From assembly GCA_033297075.1 (NCBI GenBank), contig MU858313.1, forward strand, positions 1-38,279: a stretch of DNA of 38,279 nt, read 5' to 3'. Origin of the DNA: Rhypophila decipiens. Lineage: Eukaryota > Ascomycota > Sordariomycetes > Sordariales > Naviculisporaceae. The notes below the pieces were generated by a model. It saw only the letters and a program-made list of their open reading frames with translations, was not told the origin of the DNA and did not search any database. Every line of letters begins with the position of its first letter. Position 1 is the first letter of the stretch. Both the position numbers and the translations under genes were made by a program. Of this stretch, positions 10,111-20,045 are shown piece after piece.

Positions 10111-11127
10111 TTACTGAACAAACTCTCATTATGATTGATGCCTTTGCATAGCACAGCCTACCTATCTTTCATAAGTTCGGTAGAGAGAAGAAAAGCTTCC
10201 TAGGTCACTTCTATAGTGCCTGGGAATTCCCAGTACTCGTCCAGGAAGTCGGGATGGTCAGGAATATCATCAACTACTTCAGCATAGCCGCTTATCGCAA
10301 GGAGCTTAACCATAGCCCACTAGAGGTCCAAGGCTAAAATCATATTTTCCATATATTCCCTAGGGACAAGAACCCCAAAAACATCTCCAGATTCGATGCT
10401 GAATCCCGTACCTGGCCAAGACATGGCTATAACAGGCCGCCCATCGGAAGGGCTGTTGTCGCCGCAGTATAGGTGAAAGGCAGCTTCGACACTTGCCTTC
10501 GTTCATCCGAGCGGCGTCTCTGGCTTCTTCTTGCCAATCTCACGCTGTCTCCATTGCATCCACTGGAACTGGATACGGAGCGTCACATTGTCGCTGTCCT
10601 CAAGGCCGCCAAAACCGACGTTGCGAACGCCGAGGTACTTGAGGCCGAAATAGGCCCTTCCCCACCAGTCGTGGAGGGTATGCGAGAGTGAAATTGTATT
10701 CCAGTCGCGGTCGCTGACGGCTACCTCGGGCGCTAACAAAGACTCAAGACGCTCTAGTAAGACGAGAGGTTCTAGATTATCTGATTTTTGTACCACCTCG
10801 AGATCGACTACAGCGGAGACACATTTGTCCCATATGTCTCTGGCTTCGTCTGTCGAGTTGGCGGCGAAGGGGATGATACGGCATATTGCGGGATCGCTTG
10901 TCCCTCTGATGACACAGCGTTTCTGATCGAGTTCCTCCTGTTTGCTTGCCTCGAAGTTCGTCTTTCTACGTTTTGCAGTGTGGTCGCTCGCTGAAGATTG
11001 GCTAGGAGGGGGCATAGTGCCATCATCACTAGCAGCCTTGACCTGGTCCGTCTCTTCGTTGGAGAGTTTCTTGGTGAAGACTAGAGCTTTGTTTAGAATA
11101 AAGGAGCGTCAACAGCGGCTAGACGAC

Positions 11128-11292
11128 CAGGTGGGCGTATAAATGGGATGTGAAGATCCTACTGTCAGTACTTTGAATGGACGCTGAAAAGACCTTCGAC
11201 AGCCCTTCTCAGGTTGTTAAGAAGAAAGTGATCAACACCTTAAAAGACTAACAAAGCCTATGATCTTCACATCCCATTTTTACACCCATGTG
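11128..11292. mobile_element. MITE-like element, copy 2, inside the HNH-like gene
   Basis: 165 bp with ~31-bp terminal inverted repeats. The left end is CAGGTGGGCGTATAAATGGG followed by ATGTGAAGATC. The right end read backwards is CACATGGGTGTAAAAATGGG followed by ATGTGAAGATC. The interior matches copies 1 and 3. The gene's N-terminal and HNH parts lie on either side, so insertion came after the gene existed. Confidence 0.85.
11177..11251 (+). CDS. 24-codon micro-ORF inside element copy 2
   Basis: ATG 11177 opens MDAEKTF... and ends ...VVKKKVINTLKD with TAA at 11249-11251. It matches the copy-1 frame in start, stop and most residues, with a four-codon insertion after the EKT motif. Coding status is unproven. 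Confidence 0.25.
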   Translation: MDAEKTFDSPSQVVKKKVINTLKD

Positions 11293-11705
11293 ATGGCGTA
11301 CAGATTTTAAGGGCTGCTGGAAGCGCAAGAAGCGACTTCAGAATTTCTTTTAGAAAGCCAGGGTGCTTTATAACCGTACGGAGAGTGTGTAAATCCATCA
11401 GGAGGAGACCGGAGACCTCAACATCATTTAATGGTCGATACTGATTCTGAGGAAGTTTGGTAAAGTCGGTAAATTTCGCACGCCAGTAGGACTCGATTTT
11501 GTGGATACACTCGAGACTCTCCTCCATCTCGTCGATAGGAAGCAGAGGTAGAGTGCTTTCCTGCTCAGGCAGCTGGTTGTTGATGCTACCGAGGAGGCGT
11601 TGTAGCTCCCTTTGGGCTCTGGGGTTGTCTGCAGTACTGTCCATAAATCGCCTGTAAAGGTCGTCAATCGACGCCATGGCGGGATGGCTGTTGATACTTG
11701 TGCTG

Positions 11706-11863
11706 CACCTGGGTGTAAAAATGGGATGTGAAATCTGTCGGTATTCTGGATGAACACTGAGAAGACCTTAGTTAAGTTGTCAAGGAGAAAGTGACCAATA
11801 CCCTAAAAGAGCTAGAAGAGTATATATATCTGATCTTCACATCCTACTTTTTACACCCGCGTG
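11706..11863. mobile_element. MITE-like element, copy 3, upstream of the HNH-like gene
   Basis: About 158 bp. The left end is CACCTGGGTGTAAAAATGGG. The right end read backwards is CACGCGGGTGTAAAAAGTAG, with ATGTGAAGATC-like continuation. TGTGCTG occurs at 11699-11705 and again at 11862-11868, a candidate 7-8 bp target-site duplication that would put the right border near 11861. The interior micro-ORF is present but frameshifted (ATG 11750, early TGA 11792). The element lies 29 bp upstream of the HNH-like gene's ATG. Confidence 0.8.
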
Positions 11864-12939
11864 TGCTGGAAAGAATTCAATTTTGAGCCCAAACCCTATA
11901 TACTCAAACTCTAAACTCGAAGTCAATATATCCTCGGCGCCCAAGGGATAATGCATAAAATTCTCTTTCTCATCCGGATGAAATAACATGGTGATTTTAC
12001 GGCTTTTTCTCTGGTACCGATACAACATCATGGTATCCATCTATCTGTAGTAACCCAGCTAACTCCACAGGCACCGTAGGTTCCAAAAGACCTGGCGTTT
12101 TCCAAGACTCTCTCTCGAACAGTGAGGGACCATGACATCAACGAGGCAGGAAGTATATATGTGGAGCGTAGATATTTGATGAAATGCTTGCTTGCTTGCT
12201 TGAATACTTGCTTGCTCGCCTGCTTTGTATTCATATCATAACCTAACCAAAACGGAGTCAACCCAATCTAACGTACACATCCCCAGGTAAGGACACCGAA
12301 ACCGGTGCATGCCTTGAACCGTTGAATCGTTGAAACCCCTTATGGCTAAACCGACAAAAGAAAAGTAAAGAGACCATGACAGTCCACCCCAACTACCGAT
12401 CGCCAACCGCTCCGTCCAGAGTTTTAAACAAAATGTACCGTGGTACTTGCATGACACAGGAAAGCAAGAGACTCCAAGGTTATTTTTTTTTTAAAAAAAA
12501 AAAGACAAATATCGAAGAGAAAAAGGAAAAGAGACCCAAGGAAGGAAGAGAAAAGTGACAAAAGAAAGGTACAGGTGATGATAGGACCACATGAATGTTT
12601 GTTGACAAAGGAAACGATGACCGGCCAGGCCCATGATGAAGTGTGAAAAAAAAAGCAAAGAAAAACAATACAAGTTTAAGCCAAAAGAGAAAAGGAAAAT
12701 TTCTAGGTAAGAGCCGAGCGTTAATCGTAAGGCATTTCCTCCATCTTCTTGAACGCAAGCCCCCCAACCCATGCAACAGCAGCGACGACAGCACCACCGC
12801 AGTGATAGCCAGGCGGTAGAAAGCAGCAGCTAGCAGCAAAAGGTATTCATCGTACCGTATTACCACCACCGTGGGAGCAAGAATGATACTTTGCGAGCCA
12901 CGGATCAGCAATCTTCCTTTTCCTCCTCAAGCACATCAT
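11864..12939. other. non-coding stretch with simple repeats
   Basis: Holds a degenerate CTTG tetranucleotide run at about 12185-12225 and a T10A11 tract at 12483-12503, which can fold back on itself. A/G-rich sequence follows to about 12720. No convincing gene. Confidence 0.5.
12185..12225. repeat. (CTTG)n microsatellite, imperfect
   Basis: GCTTG units repeat four times and, after a short break, twice more with decay. Confidence 0.7.
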
Positions 12940-13747
12940 CTAGCCCCCCACAATCCACTCAATCACCATCACCACAAAAACCCTCCTCACCAAGCCCAAA
13001 AACAAGACCAGAGACAAAACAACCAGCAAGACTCCCGCATATTTCCGCAGCTGTGCCATTAGCTCCAGCCGAGCCTGCGCCAATACCATGCGCAACACCT
13101 TGAGTTTGACCTTTTGCGTCAGCTTCAGCCTCCGCATAAACCTTTGCTTCTGTTTCCTGGCTTTGGTCCTCAGATTCTTGGCAAGGACTCTGATCCAGTT
13201 GATGATCTGGGGATGGATCGGCAGGTCCATCGTCGTGGTCACCAGCACCGTCAAATTTGGACAGGAATCTGGTGGTCAGTTGGCTGAGGCTTGGACGCTT
13301 TTTGATGGCGCGTGTTTGTCTTTCTTGTTCTGGGGTGGGGGAACTGATCCTTTGGACGATGCTGGCAAATTGGGGGTTTAGGATGGTAGGGTCGAGTGTG
13401 GTGGTGGTTGGCTGAACGTGTGAAGTAAGAACGATACCAGCGCTAGGAAAGGCAGCGGCGACAGTATGAGTATGAGTTACAGTGGTGTTGATAGGAGTAT
13501 TGATGATGTGGTGGGTTGAAACAGCAGGAAGCGGTGCGGGGGTATTTGTAGTCGTAGGACGAATGGTGGTAACAACGGATGCCGCGGTGGTGGTGGTGGT
13601 GGTAGCTTCCGTCCCTGTTGCCAAAGATGACGACCCGAACCACCGCCGCAACACCTGCCTCGACAAGACCCGTCTCAGCAGGCTAGGTTCCCTCCCACCA
13701 GTGCTGACCCACGGCTCAACATGGGCAGGTAGTCCAGGAGAAAGCAT
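12940..13747 (-). CDS. hypothetical tail-anchored-like protein with an internal frame change
   Basis: Family not recognised. ATG 13747 starts a frame with LPAHVEPWVSTGG, an Arg-rich helix, a long Thr/Ala-rich stretch and LTTRFLSKFD (about 13260). From there third codon positions become clearly GC-rich in the +1 frame, not the original one. That frame encodes MDLPIHPQIINWIRVLAKNL, a Lys/Arg-rich amphipathic helix and a C-terminal hydrophobic helix (YAGVLLVVLSLVLFLGL), ending at 12940. The original frame instead runs on to 12959 with low-complexity acidic sequence and poor GC3. I found no intron of suitable length, so a one-base indel near 13240-13260 is likely. The 5' end lies only 81 bp beyond the ApsB-like stop, in the same frame and with no intervening stop. 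A separate gene, an extension of the ApsB-like protein, or a pseudogene are all possible. Confidence 0.45.
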
Positions 13748-13828
13748 CAAGCCAGCGCAATAATCACAGCTAGACGATAATGATGTCTCGACCTCAGAGA
13801 CCTGGTAAGGGGACGACAGAGAAGAAGA

Positions 13829-16800
13829 CTATCTCCCCTGCCGCCTCTTCTCGCGCTCCAGGTTCTCCTTCAGCATCAGATTCTCGCTCTCGCTGGCGTT
13901 TATCCTCTTCATGGCCTCTCCGCGGTCCATGATCCTCGCCTCCCTTTCTGCCTTCAACTTGTACTCGAGGTCTCGCAGGCGAAGCATCCATTTACTGTCC
14001 ATCGAGCCGCCATTCCCATTATTCGTATTCGTGCCAGTATTTTGTTGTTGATGCTCAGAAGACCCCTGTAGCGTGTCATCGTCCCCATCCGCCATCTCCA
14101 TCTCCTCGGCCGCAAGATTGACGCCCCGTGTGCTACTAGACGTGCGACTAACAGCCGTGCGCGAAGAAGACGTCGTCGTCGTCGTGGTCCCTCCCCTCGT
14201 CCCAGACCTAGGCAATCGACTCTTTCCCTTTGGCCCAGTAGGCACAGACGGACTAGGACTGCCACCCGGCGAGCCATCTCCACCACCATCCGCATTCGCA
14301 TAGGCTGCTGTCCTCGCCCGGACCTCAGCCGCCGAGCGGAGCGTGTGATTCTCGACCCTCAACTGGCGATACGCTTCTTCCAATCTAGCCAGCCTAGACG
14401 CCGCCTCCCCATTATTAGTGAGGGTCCCAGCGGCAAGGCTATTCCTGACAATAGCCTCCATCCGGTCCAGCTTCTTGGTGCGCATCTCCAGATGACTCTC
14501 GAGCGTCTGGTACTCCCTCCACAAGTCCCGCTCAACACTCTTGATCTTGCCCTGGAAGCTCCCAATCATGGTCTCGATAGTCTTGACCGCTGCCAGCAGA
14601 TTTTTGCTAAAACCCGGCAACATGGTCGCAACCGACTCAAGACTAGGCAACGCCCGGCCATTGATCAAACTATTATCATGGGCCCAGTCGGTACCACACA
14701 GCGAAGACAATCTCGTCCAAAGCACCAGCAACAAATTATTTCTTTCCGTCAGCTGATCCTTGAAATTGGCCTCAAGCATCGAGATCCGCTTCTTGTCCTG
14801 CGTCTTGCCGGCCTCGAGCTCGTAGATCCTGGCCTCCTGGGTGCTCACAGTCCTTGTGACATGCTGATGCGTCTTCTGGAAGGTCTCAAACTGGTTCTTG
14901 GTGTTCCTGTGCGCCTGCTTCTCCTTCTCAAACAGCTCTTTCAACTTTCCATACTCTTGAGCGTGCGATTCCAACCTCGCATCGCGCTGCTTGATGATGC
15001 GATCCTTTTCGTTGAGCGACGCCTTGGTGTTCTCGAGGTCCCTGACCGTATTCTCCAGATCCCGCTGCAGCTTGGCGATGGACTTGAGAAGGGAAGACCT
15101 AGTCCCGTTCAGGTCGCCCAACGCCTCGCGCAGGTTATTCTCGAGCTCGATCAGCCGCTCTTTCCACTCGGTGGCCTCGACTTCCCTGCTGGTGAGGTTC
15201 TTGCGCAGCCGTCTCGCCTCGTCTTTAGCAGCCGACGCCTCCCTGTTAAGCTCGTTGACAAACTGCTGGACGTCTTCCTTTTCTCGATTGGCGACGATCT
15301 CGCGCTGTCGTCGTTCGGTGGCAAGCCGCTGCTCGAGCTCTCGAGACCGGTCTTTCTCCTCGCGAATACTCTGCTCGGCATTAGCGAGCGCGGCTTCCAG
15401 GTCTCCAATCCGGATCTTGTCGCCCTCTTGCTCTTCCCTGAGGAACGCAATCTCGCCCTGGCTCGACTCTTGCTGCACAGACAAACGATTGGCCTTGTCA
15501 TTCGCTTCCAACAGCTTAGTCTCAAGATCTTCCAGCTCCTTGTTGGCATCGCCCAAGTCCTGTTCAAGCTGCTGGATCCTGCGCAACTTGCCTTCTTGCT
15601 CGTCCTCAAGCCTCACAAGCGCATCACTCATTTTGCGCATCTCTTCCTGCAAGGCGTCAAAATTCTCGGACCGCTCGTTCAGCTCGAAAGAAAGACGCTC
15701 CAGTTCTGCCTCGCGCTGGCCTGCCTCTTGACCCATGGCGTCGAGCTCGTCTTGTGCTTCTTTCCGGAGAGCCTCAAACTCCGTCTCCAAATTGGCATGC
15801 TCTTGAAGCGCTTCGTCCCGCTCAGCCTGGAGAACCATGAGGTCGTTCAGGGTGGTGTCGAGATCCTCCTGCAACGCAGCGACCAGCTCCTCGGCCTGTG
15901 TCTTGGCCTCGAGCGTGTTCTCGAAATCGGCCATACACGTCTCGAGTTCCCGCTGCAGGTCTTGGTTCTGGAGCTTGAGGTCATTGTTCTTATCACGCAG
16001 CTCGGCCAGTTTGTTCTCCAGTTCCTCGCGATCAGCTTCTTCAAGCAGGGTACCGGGGCCTCTCGTACCGCCAGACGTCCTCGAATGCGACCTTTCATGC
16101 GCTCCCGCCCGGGAAGCCGAGCGGTCAAGGAGACTGTCGATCGTAGACGGGGCAGGACCCCCTCTTCGCTGAGCCATCTTGAGATCCTCAATTTCCTGGT
16201 ACAGCCGCTCTTTCTCCCGATTCCTCGAGGTGAGCATCGACGTTTGCGCCCCGACCTCTCGTCTCAACTCGGCGTTCTCATGTCGCAGCTGCTCGCTCTC
16301 CCGTCGAAGCTCATCAACCAGCGTGCTACTGACGCTCGTGCCCGTGGTGGTGTCCATATCCCCACCATGGCCAGAATACGAAGTCCCGGTCGTAGGTCGA
16401 GTAGGCGACATGCCCATATGCTGATCCCTCTCGCGTTGCCCCTTTCTAATGTTATAGATATTCGTAGTGTGATGCATCGCCCCATGCCCAGCAGAGCTCC
16501 CAGAATTCGCATTAGCAACCTCCTGCTTCAACCGAAAGACCTCCTCCCTCAGCCTCCGATTATCTTCATCGCCCTGCTCCCGTCGCGCAGTCTCTTGCTC
16601 GAGCAAATCCTTCCAAACATCCGCCTCCTCTTCCCTCCCCACACTGGCATTCCCATACTCGCCCGAATTCATCATCCTCTCCCCCGTCCGCTCCCCAAGC
16701 GTCCTGACAACAGATTCCATCCTCCTCCGTTCCGCCTCTTTATTCAAATTCTCCTCCCTCAACCTCTCAATCTCGCTCATAAACTCCTCAACCCGTTCCC

Positions 16801-18904
16801 TCAAATACAGAATCTCTTCCTCCCTCTCCTTGTCAAAAGCCTCCCGATCGCCAGTAGAGTCATCATCACTCAGTCCCAACCCCCCCGCCGTGCCGGGCCG
16901 CAAGTCCTCATCCCGAAGTTGCTTCTCCAGTTCTTTGACGCGTCTCCGCAAGACTTTGTTATCCCTTTGCAGGACTGCAAGGCCAGTTTTAAGCTCGACA
17001 TTCTCAGAGATCATCTCCTTAATACCCTCTTCTGAGAGCTTGTCAAGCCGATCACTCAGGAACATGACTTTGAGTTTGAGGTCAAAGTTTTCTTTGGAGA
17101 GCCGCTCGATGGTGCTGGATTGTTCTTTCAAGGTCAAACTTCTTGCCCCGTTGCGGGTCGTGGTGTTGGTGGCGGTTGATGCGCCATGGTTACTGCTGGC
17201 ACCGAGACCAAATCGTTGCTGCGTCTGTTGCAACGGGGTCATCAGCCCGCTATTCATGCTGGTGCCGTGTCCCTTCATGTACTCGTTTGCCAGCGACTCG
17301 GGCACCTGCACGTCGCGAACATGGCGCGCAATGACGGTATCGGTTGGCGCGGCGAGACGGGTTGCTGCTTTGGGGGTTTGGAACATGTCTTCGTTGTTGT
17401 TCACGTCCCCCCCAAAAGCAAGACTCCCATGGTTGGGTCCTCCACCCAAAGAATCGCCACCGCGCATTAAACCCGAATTTCCCAGCCCAGCTCCAGTCCC
17501 ATGGGACCCAAAGGACATGGACAAGGGCCCCGTGACATCCCCATCCTCACCTTGCAACTCCACCATCGCCTCATGTTCATCTTCCTCGACCAAAACTTGT
17601 TCAATCCCGCTCGCCATACTGCCCATACTAATCGACCTCGACAAACCATCCAGATTAGTATCGTTACTCATACTCCTGCTCGACATGGCCATTCCGGGCC
17701 GTAGTGACGCAGCAGAGGGAACAGCACCGCCTGATTGAAGCGCGTAGTCCATCCCCATATTCGTGTTAGTCCCAACCGTGACGTCGCTCTCTGGATCTGT
17801 CATAAAGCTCGACACACTCGAGTGCGATCGCTGGCTTCCTTGTCGCGTGTGGAGGTATTTATTTGGACGTTGCTTTGAGGCTTTGAGCGCATGGCCTGGT
17901 GTGTTGCCTGCGTCGTTGTCGTTGGTATCGACGGATAGTTTGTAGAGGTTCTGGTCCGAGGTTCTGTGTCGTGGGATGCTGGGACGGTTCAGTTCGAAGT
18001 TACGCGTGGATTCTTGCGATTGGTCTTCGGGAAAGTTGGAGCTTGTCGCCGTAATTCTTGTGAGGTCCTCCTCGTACTGCTCCGGCGCTTGCGACTGTTG
18101 TGATTGTTGATACCCGCCCCCTAGATCCGTACTCTCGTGCCCCAAGTCGGTGTCCTCCTCCCGCTGGATAGTAGCCTGCGAGACCGCCCTCAAGATACTC
18201 CTTGCAGCAGCCGCAGCCGTCGGGGAACTCGAAAAGGCCTCCAAAACAGAGGTACTATTCCCCGTATGACTTGACGTTGTCTCGTCGGCTTTATTCGTCT
18301 CGTCTGCCTCAGAGCCCCGGACCCTCTCCACAGTAGCTGGCAAAGGCAACCCCTGCTCCGACTCTTCTACCGTATAATCCGCGTCAAAAATCGGTCGATC
18401 CAGCTGTCTCGGCACGTGTTTCTTGCTGGGCGAATCAAACAAGTACGTATCGTCTATCCCATTATTCGACGAACCGGGGATGGGCGACAAGGGCGGCGGC
18501 ACCGAGAAACTCGACTCGATATCTTGCAGGTGTTGTCGGACCGCAATCTCGGCTTGCGAGTCGGAATGTCGAAGAAGTTCCATGCTGCTTGGGCCATCGT
18601 TGAAGCTTGCCTCGGCAGGCTCTGAACTCTGTTTTTCCCGCCGTGCATGCTCTTGTGGAGGAGGCGGGATATTCTCGGCTCTGCCCGCAAGAGCGGGAAT
18701 CGATCTTTTCGGCGCAACAGCTGCAGCTGGTTGTGGCTCGGGAGACGAAATAGTTAATTTGTTGAGTTGTACCGACAGGGCCGAGGACTCGTCGTCCAAG
18801 TCGTTCGCATCAACCCTTTGGACTGCTGTCGGCGGCCGACTGCTCAAGTAGCCGGGATTTAGTTGACTGCTCTCATGGTCGTTATTGTTATTGTTGATGT
18901 CCAT
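13829..18904 (-). CDS. apsB: ApsB/Mto1-like gamma-tubulin-complex anchoring coiled-coil protein
   Basis: Single exon, 1,691 residues. I chose ATG 18904 (MDINNNNNDHESS); the frame is open a little further upstream but has no ATG there. Residues 1-580 are disordered and Ser/Asp-rich. At about 590-665 lies a centrosomin-type motif (Cnn_1N-like: IERLSKENFDLKLKVMFLSD, then EMISENVELKTGLAVLQRDN). Long heptad coiled coil follows to about 1360. A conserved-looking segment comes next (RLSSLCGTDWAHDN, LPGFSKNLLAAVKTIETMIG), then a Gly/Thr-rich linker. The last ~50 residues (LRDLEYKLKAEREARIMDRG) resemble the Mto2-binding region of Mto1. Known role: Aspergillus ApsB and fission-yeast Mto1 recruit gamma-tubulin complexes to spindle-pole-body and non-spindle sites. 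The pericentrin-like PcpA, which also has Cnn_1N, is the main alternative; the C-terminus favours ApsB/Mto1. Confidence 0.8.
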   Translation of the reverse strand: MDINNNNNDHESSQLNPGYLSSRPPTAVQRVDANDLDDESSALSVQLNKLTISSPEPQPAAAVAPKRSIPALAGRAENIPPPPQEHARREKQSSEPAEASFNDGPSSMELLRHSDSQAEIAVRQHLQDIESSFSVPPPLSPIPGSSNNGIDDTYLFDSPSKKHVPRQLDRPIFDADYTVEESEQGLPLPATVERVRGSEADETNKADETTSSHTGNSTSVLEAFSSSPTAAAAARSILRAVSQATIQREEDTDLGHESTDLGGGYQQSQQSQAPEQYEEDLTRITATSSNFPEDQSQESTRNFELNRPSIPRHRTSDQNLYKLSVDTNDNDAGNTPGHALKASKQRPNKYLHTRQGSQRSHSSVSSFMTDPESDVTVGTNTNMGMDYALQSGGAVPSAASLRPGMAMSSRSMSNDTNLDGLSRSISMGSMASGIEQVLVEEDEHEAMVELQGEDGDVTGPLSMSFGSHGTGAGLGNSGLMRGGDSLGGGPNHGSLAFGGDVNNNEDMFQTPKAATRLAAPTDTVIARHVRDVQVPESLANEYMKGHGTSMNSGLMTPLQQTQQRFGLGASSNHGASTATNTTTRNGARSLTLKEQSSTIERLSKENFDLKLKVMFLSDRLDKLSEEGIKEMISENVELKTGLAVLQRDNKVLRRRVKELEKQLRDEDLRPGTAGGLGLSDDDSTGDREAFDKEREEEILYLRERVEEFMSEIERLREENLNKEAERRRMESVVRTLGERTGERMMNSGEYGNASVGREEEADVWKDLLEQETARREQGDEDNRRLREEVFRLKQEVANANSGSSAGHGAMHHTTNIYNIRKGQRERDQHMGMSPTRPTTGTSYSGHGGDMDTTTGTSVSSTLVDELRRESEQLRHENAELRREVGAQTSMLTSRNREKERLYQEIEDLKMAQRRGGPAPSTIDSLLDRSASRAGAHERSHSRTSGGTRGPGTLLEEADREELENKLAELRDKNNDLKLQNQDLQRELETCMADFENTLEAKTQAEELVAALQEDLDTTLNDLMVLQAERDEALQEHANLETEFEALRKEAQDELDAMGQEAGQREAELERLSFELNERSENFDALQEEMRKMSDALVRLEDEQEGKLRRIQQLEQDLGDANKELEDLETKLLEANDKANRLSVQQESSQGEIAFLREEQEGDKIRIGDLEAALANAEQSIREEKDRSRELEQRLATERRQREIVANREKEDVQQFVNELNREASAAKDEARRLRKNLTSREVEATEWKERLIELENNLREALGDLNGTRSSLLKSIAKLQRDLENTVRDLENTKASLNEKDRIIKQRDARLESHAQEYGKLKELFEKEKQAHRNTKNQFETFQKTHQHVTRTVSTQEARIYELEAGKTQDKKRISMLEANFKDQLTERNNLLLVLWTRLSSLCGTDWAHDNSLINGRALPSLESVATMLPGFSKNLLAAVKTIETMIGSFQGKIKSVERDLWREYQTLESHLEMRTKKLDRMEAIVRNSLAAGTLTNNGEAASRLARLEEAYRQLRVENHTLRSAAEVRARTAAYANADGGGDGSPGGSPSPSVPTGPKGKSRLPRSGTRGGTTTTTTSSSRTAVSRTSSSTRGVNLAAEEMEMADGDDDTLQGSSEHQQQNTGTNTNNGNGGSMDSKWMLRLRDLEYKLKAEREARIMDRGEAMKRINASESENLMLKENLEREKRRQGR

Positions 18905-20045
18905 TTTTGCTGCTGCATTTGGTGAAACGGTATGTCGTTGTCGCTGAGTGTCGCGGGGTTCCAACGGGAAAGAGAAACGCGCTTGTCGGTTCGGCGATTA
19001 TTCCACCGTCATGATCGACCCAGCGACAGTGGTTGCCGTCCAAACTTTCGTTTCGCGGTAAGAGACTAAAACCGACAAAGTGATGTTATCCTTTCTTTCC
19101 GTTCTCCCCTCCTTTTCCCGGGTAGGGAAGAAAAAGAAAAGAAAAAGAAAAAGAAAAAGAAACGTTCGCTAGGTAGTATTCGGGCGCGGGAGAGCGTTTG
19201 GACCCAAGCAGCAGGGAGGGCACTTTGGATCGCAAGGCGACGGGTGACGGTGACGAGATACGGATACCTTGATGGACTTGCGCTCGGCCCTATTTTTCGA
19301 GTGAGTGACAGGCTCAACCTCAGTTCCGGGAAACGGATATGGATCCCCTTCTCGCAGCTGCTGCTGGGTCTCGAAATCCAGAAAGGGTTGTGGTCGCGCC
19401 GTGGTAACCTGTACGCTGCGGTACGTCCTGTTTCTGTAAGGTGACAGGGGTCGAGGCCCAAAAGCTCCCCAAGAAATGTGACGAGTCGTGCCACGGGTCG
19501 TGTTGTGTCCCGTGCACCAAAACCAATCAGTGCACACAGCTGCACAGCTGCACAAAACAAGGCCGTTGGAGGTGCCCATGGTTGCTACGACACCCGGGCT
19601 GACGCAACTCGAAACGTTCAGCCAATGGCATTACAAGCGTCCGGCTCTTTAAGTGGAGCGAGAATCACACAGCTGGACCCCTGTGCTCAGAATCCCCTGA
19701 AAACATGCACATCAGCACAACAAGGCAAGGGGAAAAGGGGAGCCAAATCCCGACGCAACACGCCCAAGATAATATCCAATGCAAGGAATAGGGGCTGCAG
19801 TGCAGCGAAATGGAGCTGCCCAAAATACAGATACGGAGATACAGATCAATTATTTCCTCATCCTGGTGCTGCGCCCAAGTTTGGTCGCGTGCTTGGCACA
19901 CGACCCCTATTCTTACATGTTGACGAATGCTCTAATGTCCCCAAGAACGACATCACAACGTTTATATGAGCTTCATCGATCAGCCACCAACTCCGACAAT
20001 GTCCAGCCGACTCCTCATAAGTTGCAAGAAGGCTCTTAATATTCA
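18905..20045. other. 5' flank of the ApsB-like gene and intergenic DNA
   Basis: Includes a GAAAAA microsatellite at 19127-19162, which lies in the likely leader or promoter of the ApsB-like gene. No supported gene; the open frames overlap on both strands without codon bias. Confidence 0.5.
19127..19162. repeat. (GAAAAA)n purine microsatellite
   Basis: About six GAAAA/GAAAAA units on the plus strand; pyrimidine-rich on the strand of the ApsB-like gene. Confidence 0.85.

Larger units (their letters stand above)
10200..11677 (-). pseudogene. HNH-endonuclease-like fungal protein, split by a transposon and broken by stop codons
   Basis: Read on the minus strand, ATG 11677 starts an N-terminal helical region (MASIDDLYRRFMDST... 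to LLALPAALKI), open to about 11300. Element copy 2 then interrupts the gene. The frame resumes near 11115 (FILNKALVFTKKLSNEET) and holds an HNH_2-type core: RCVIRGTSDPAICRIIPFAA and DWNTISLSHTLHDWWGRAYF. A TGA near 10504 (GGA TGA ACG, expected CGA) does not end the similarity: the same frame continues as TKASVEAAFHLYCGDNS. A TAG follows in ALDL*WAMVKLLAISG (expected CAG, as relatives have QWA), and the frame ends at 10200. The histidine usual in the HIIPF motif is arginine here. There is also a probable TGA and a one-base shift next to the element. The nonsense changes are C-to-T on the coding strand. Family assignment is from motif memory. Confidence 0.7.

Noticed and set aside
13802..13964. 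Candidate intron bypassing the ApsB-like TAG (donor GTACAA at 13964, acceptor CAG at 13802)
   Set aside because: It is 163 nt, shifts the frame into a stop, and would remove most of the conserved C-terminal region.
14345..17035. An 896-codon open frame on the plus strand opposite the ApsB-like gene
   Set aside because: It is antisense to heptad coiled coil with biased codons (CTC/GAG-rich), which suppresses stops on the other strand. Its product is Leu-rich without domains.
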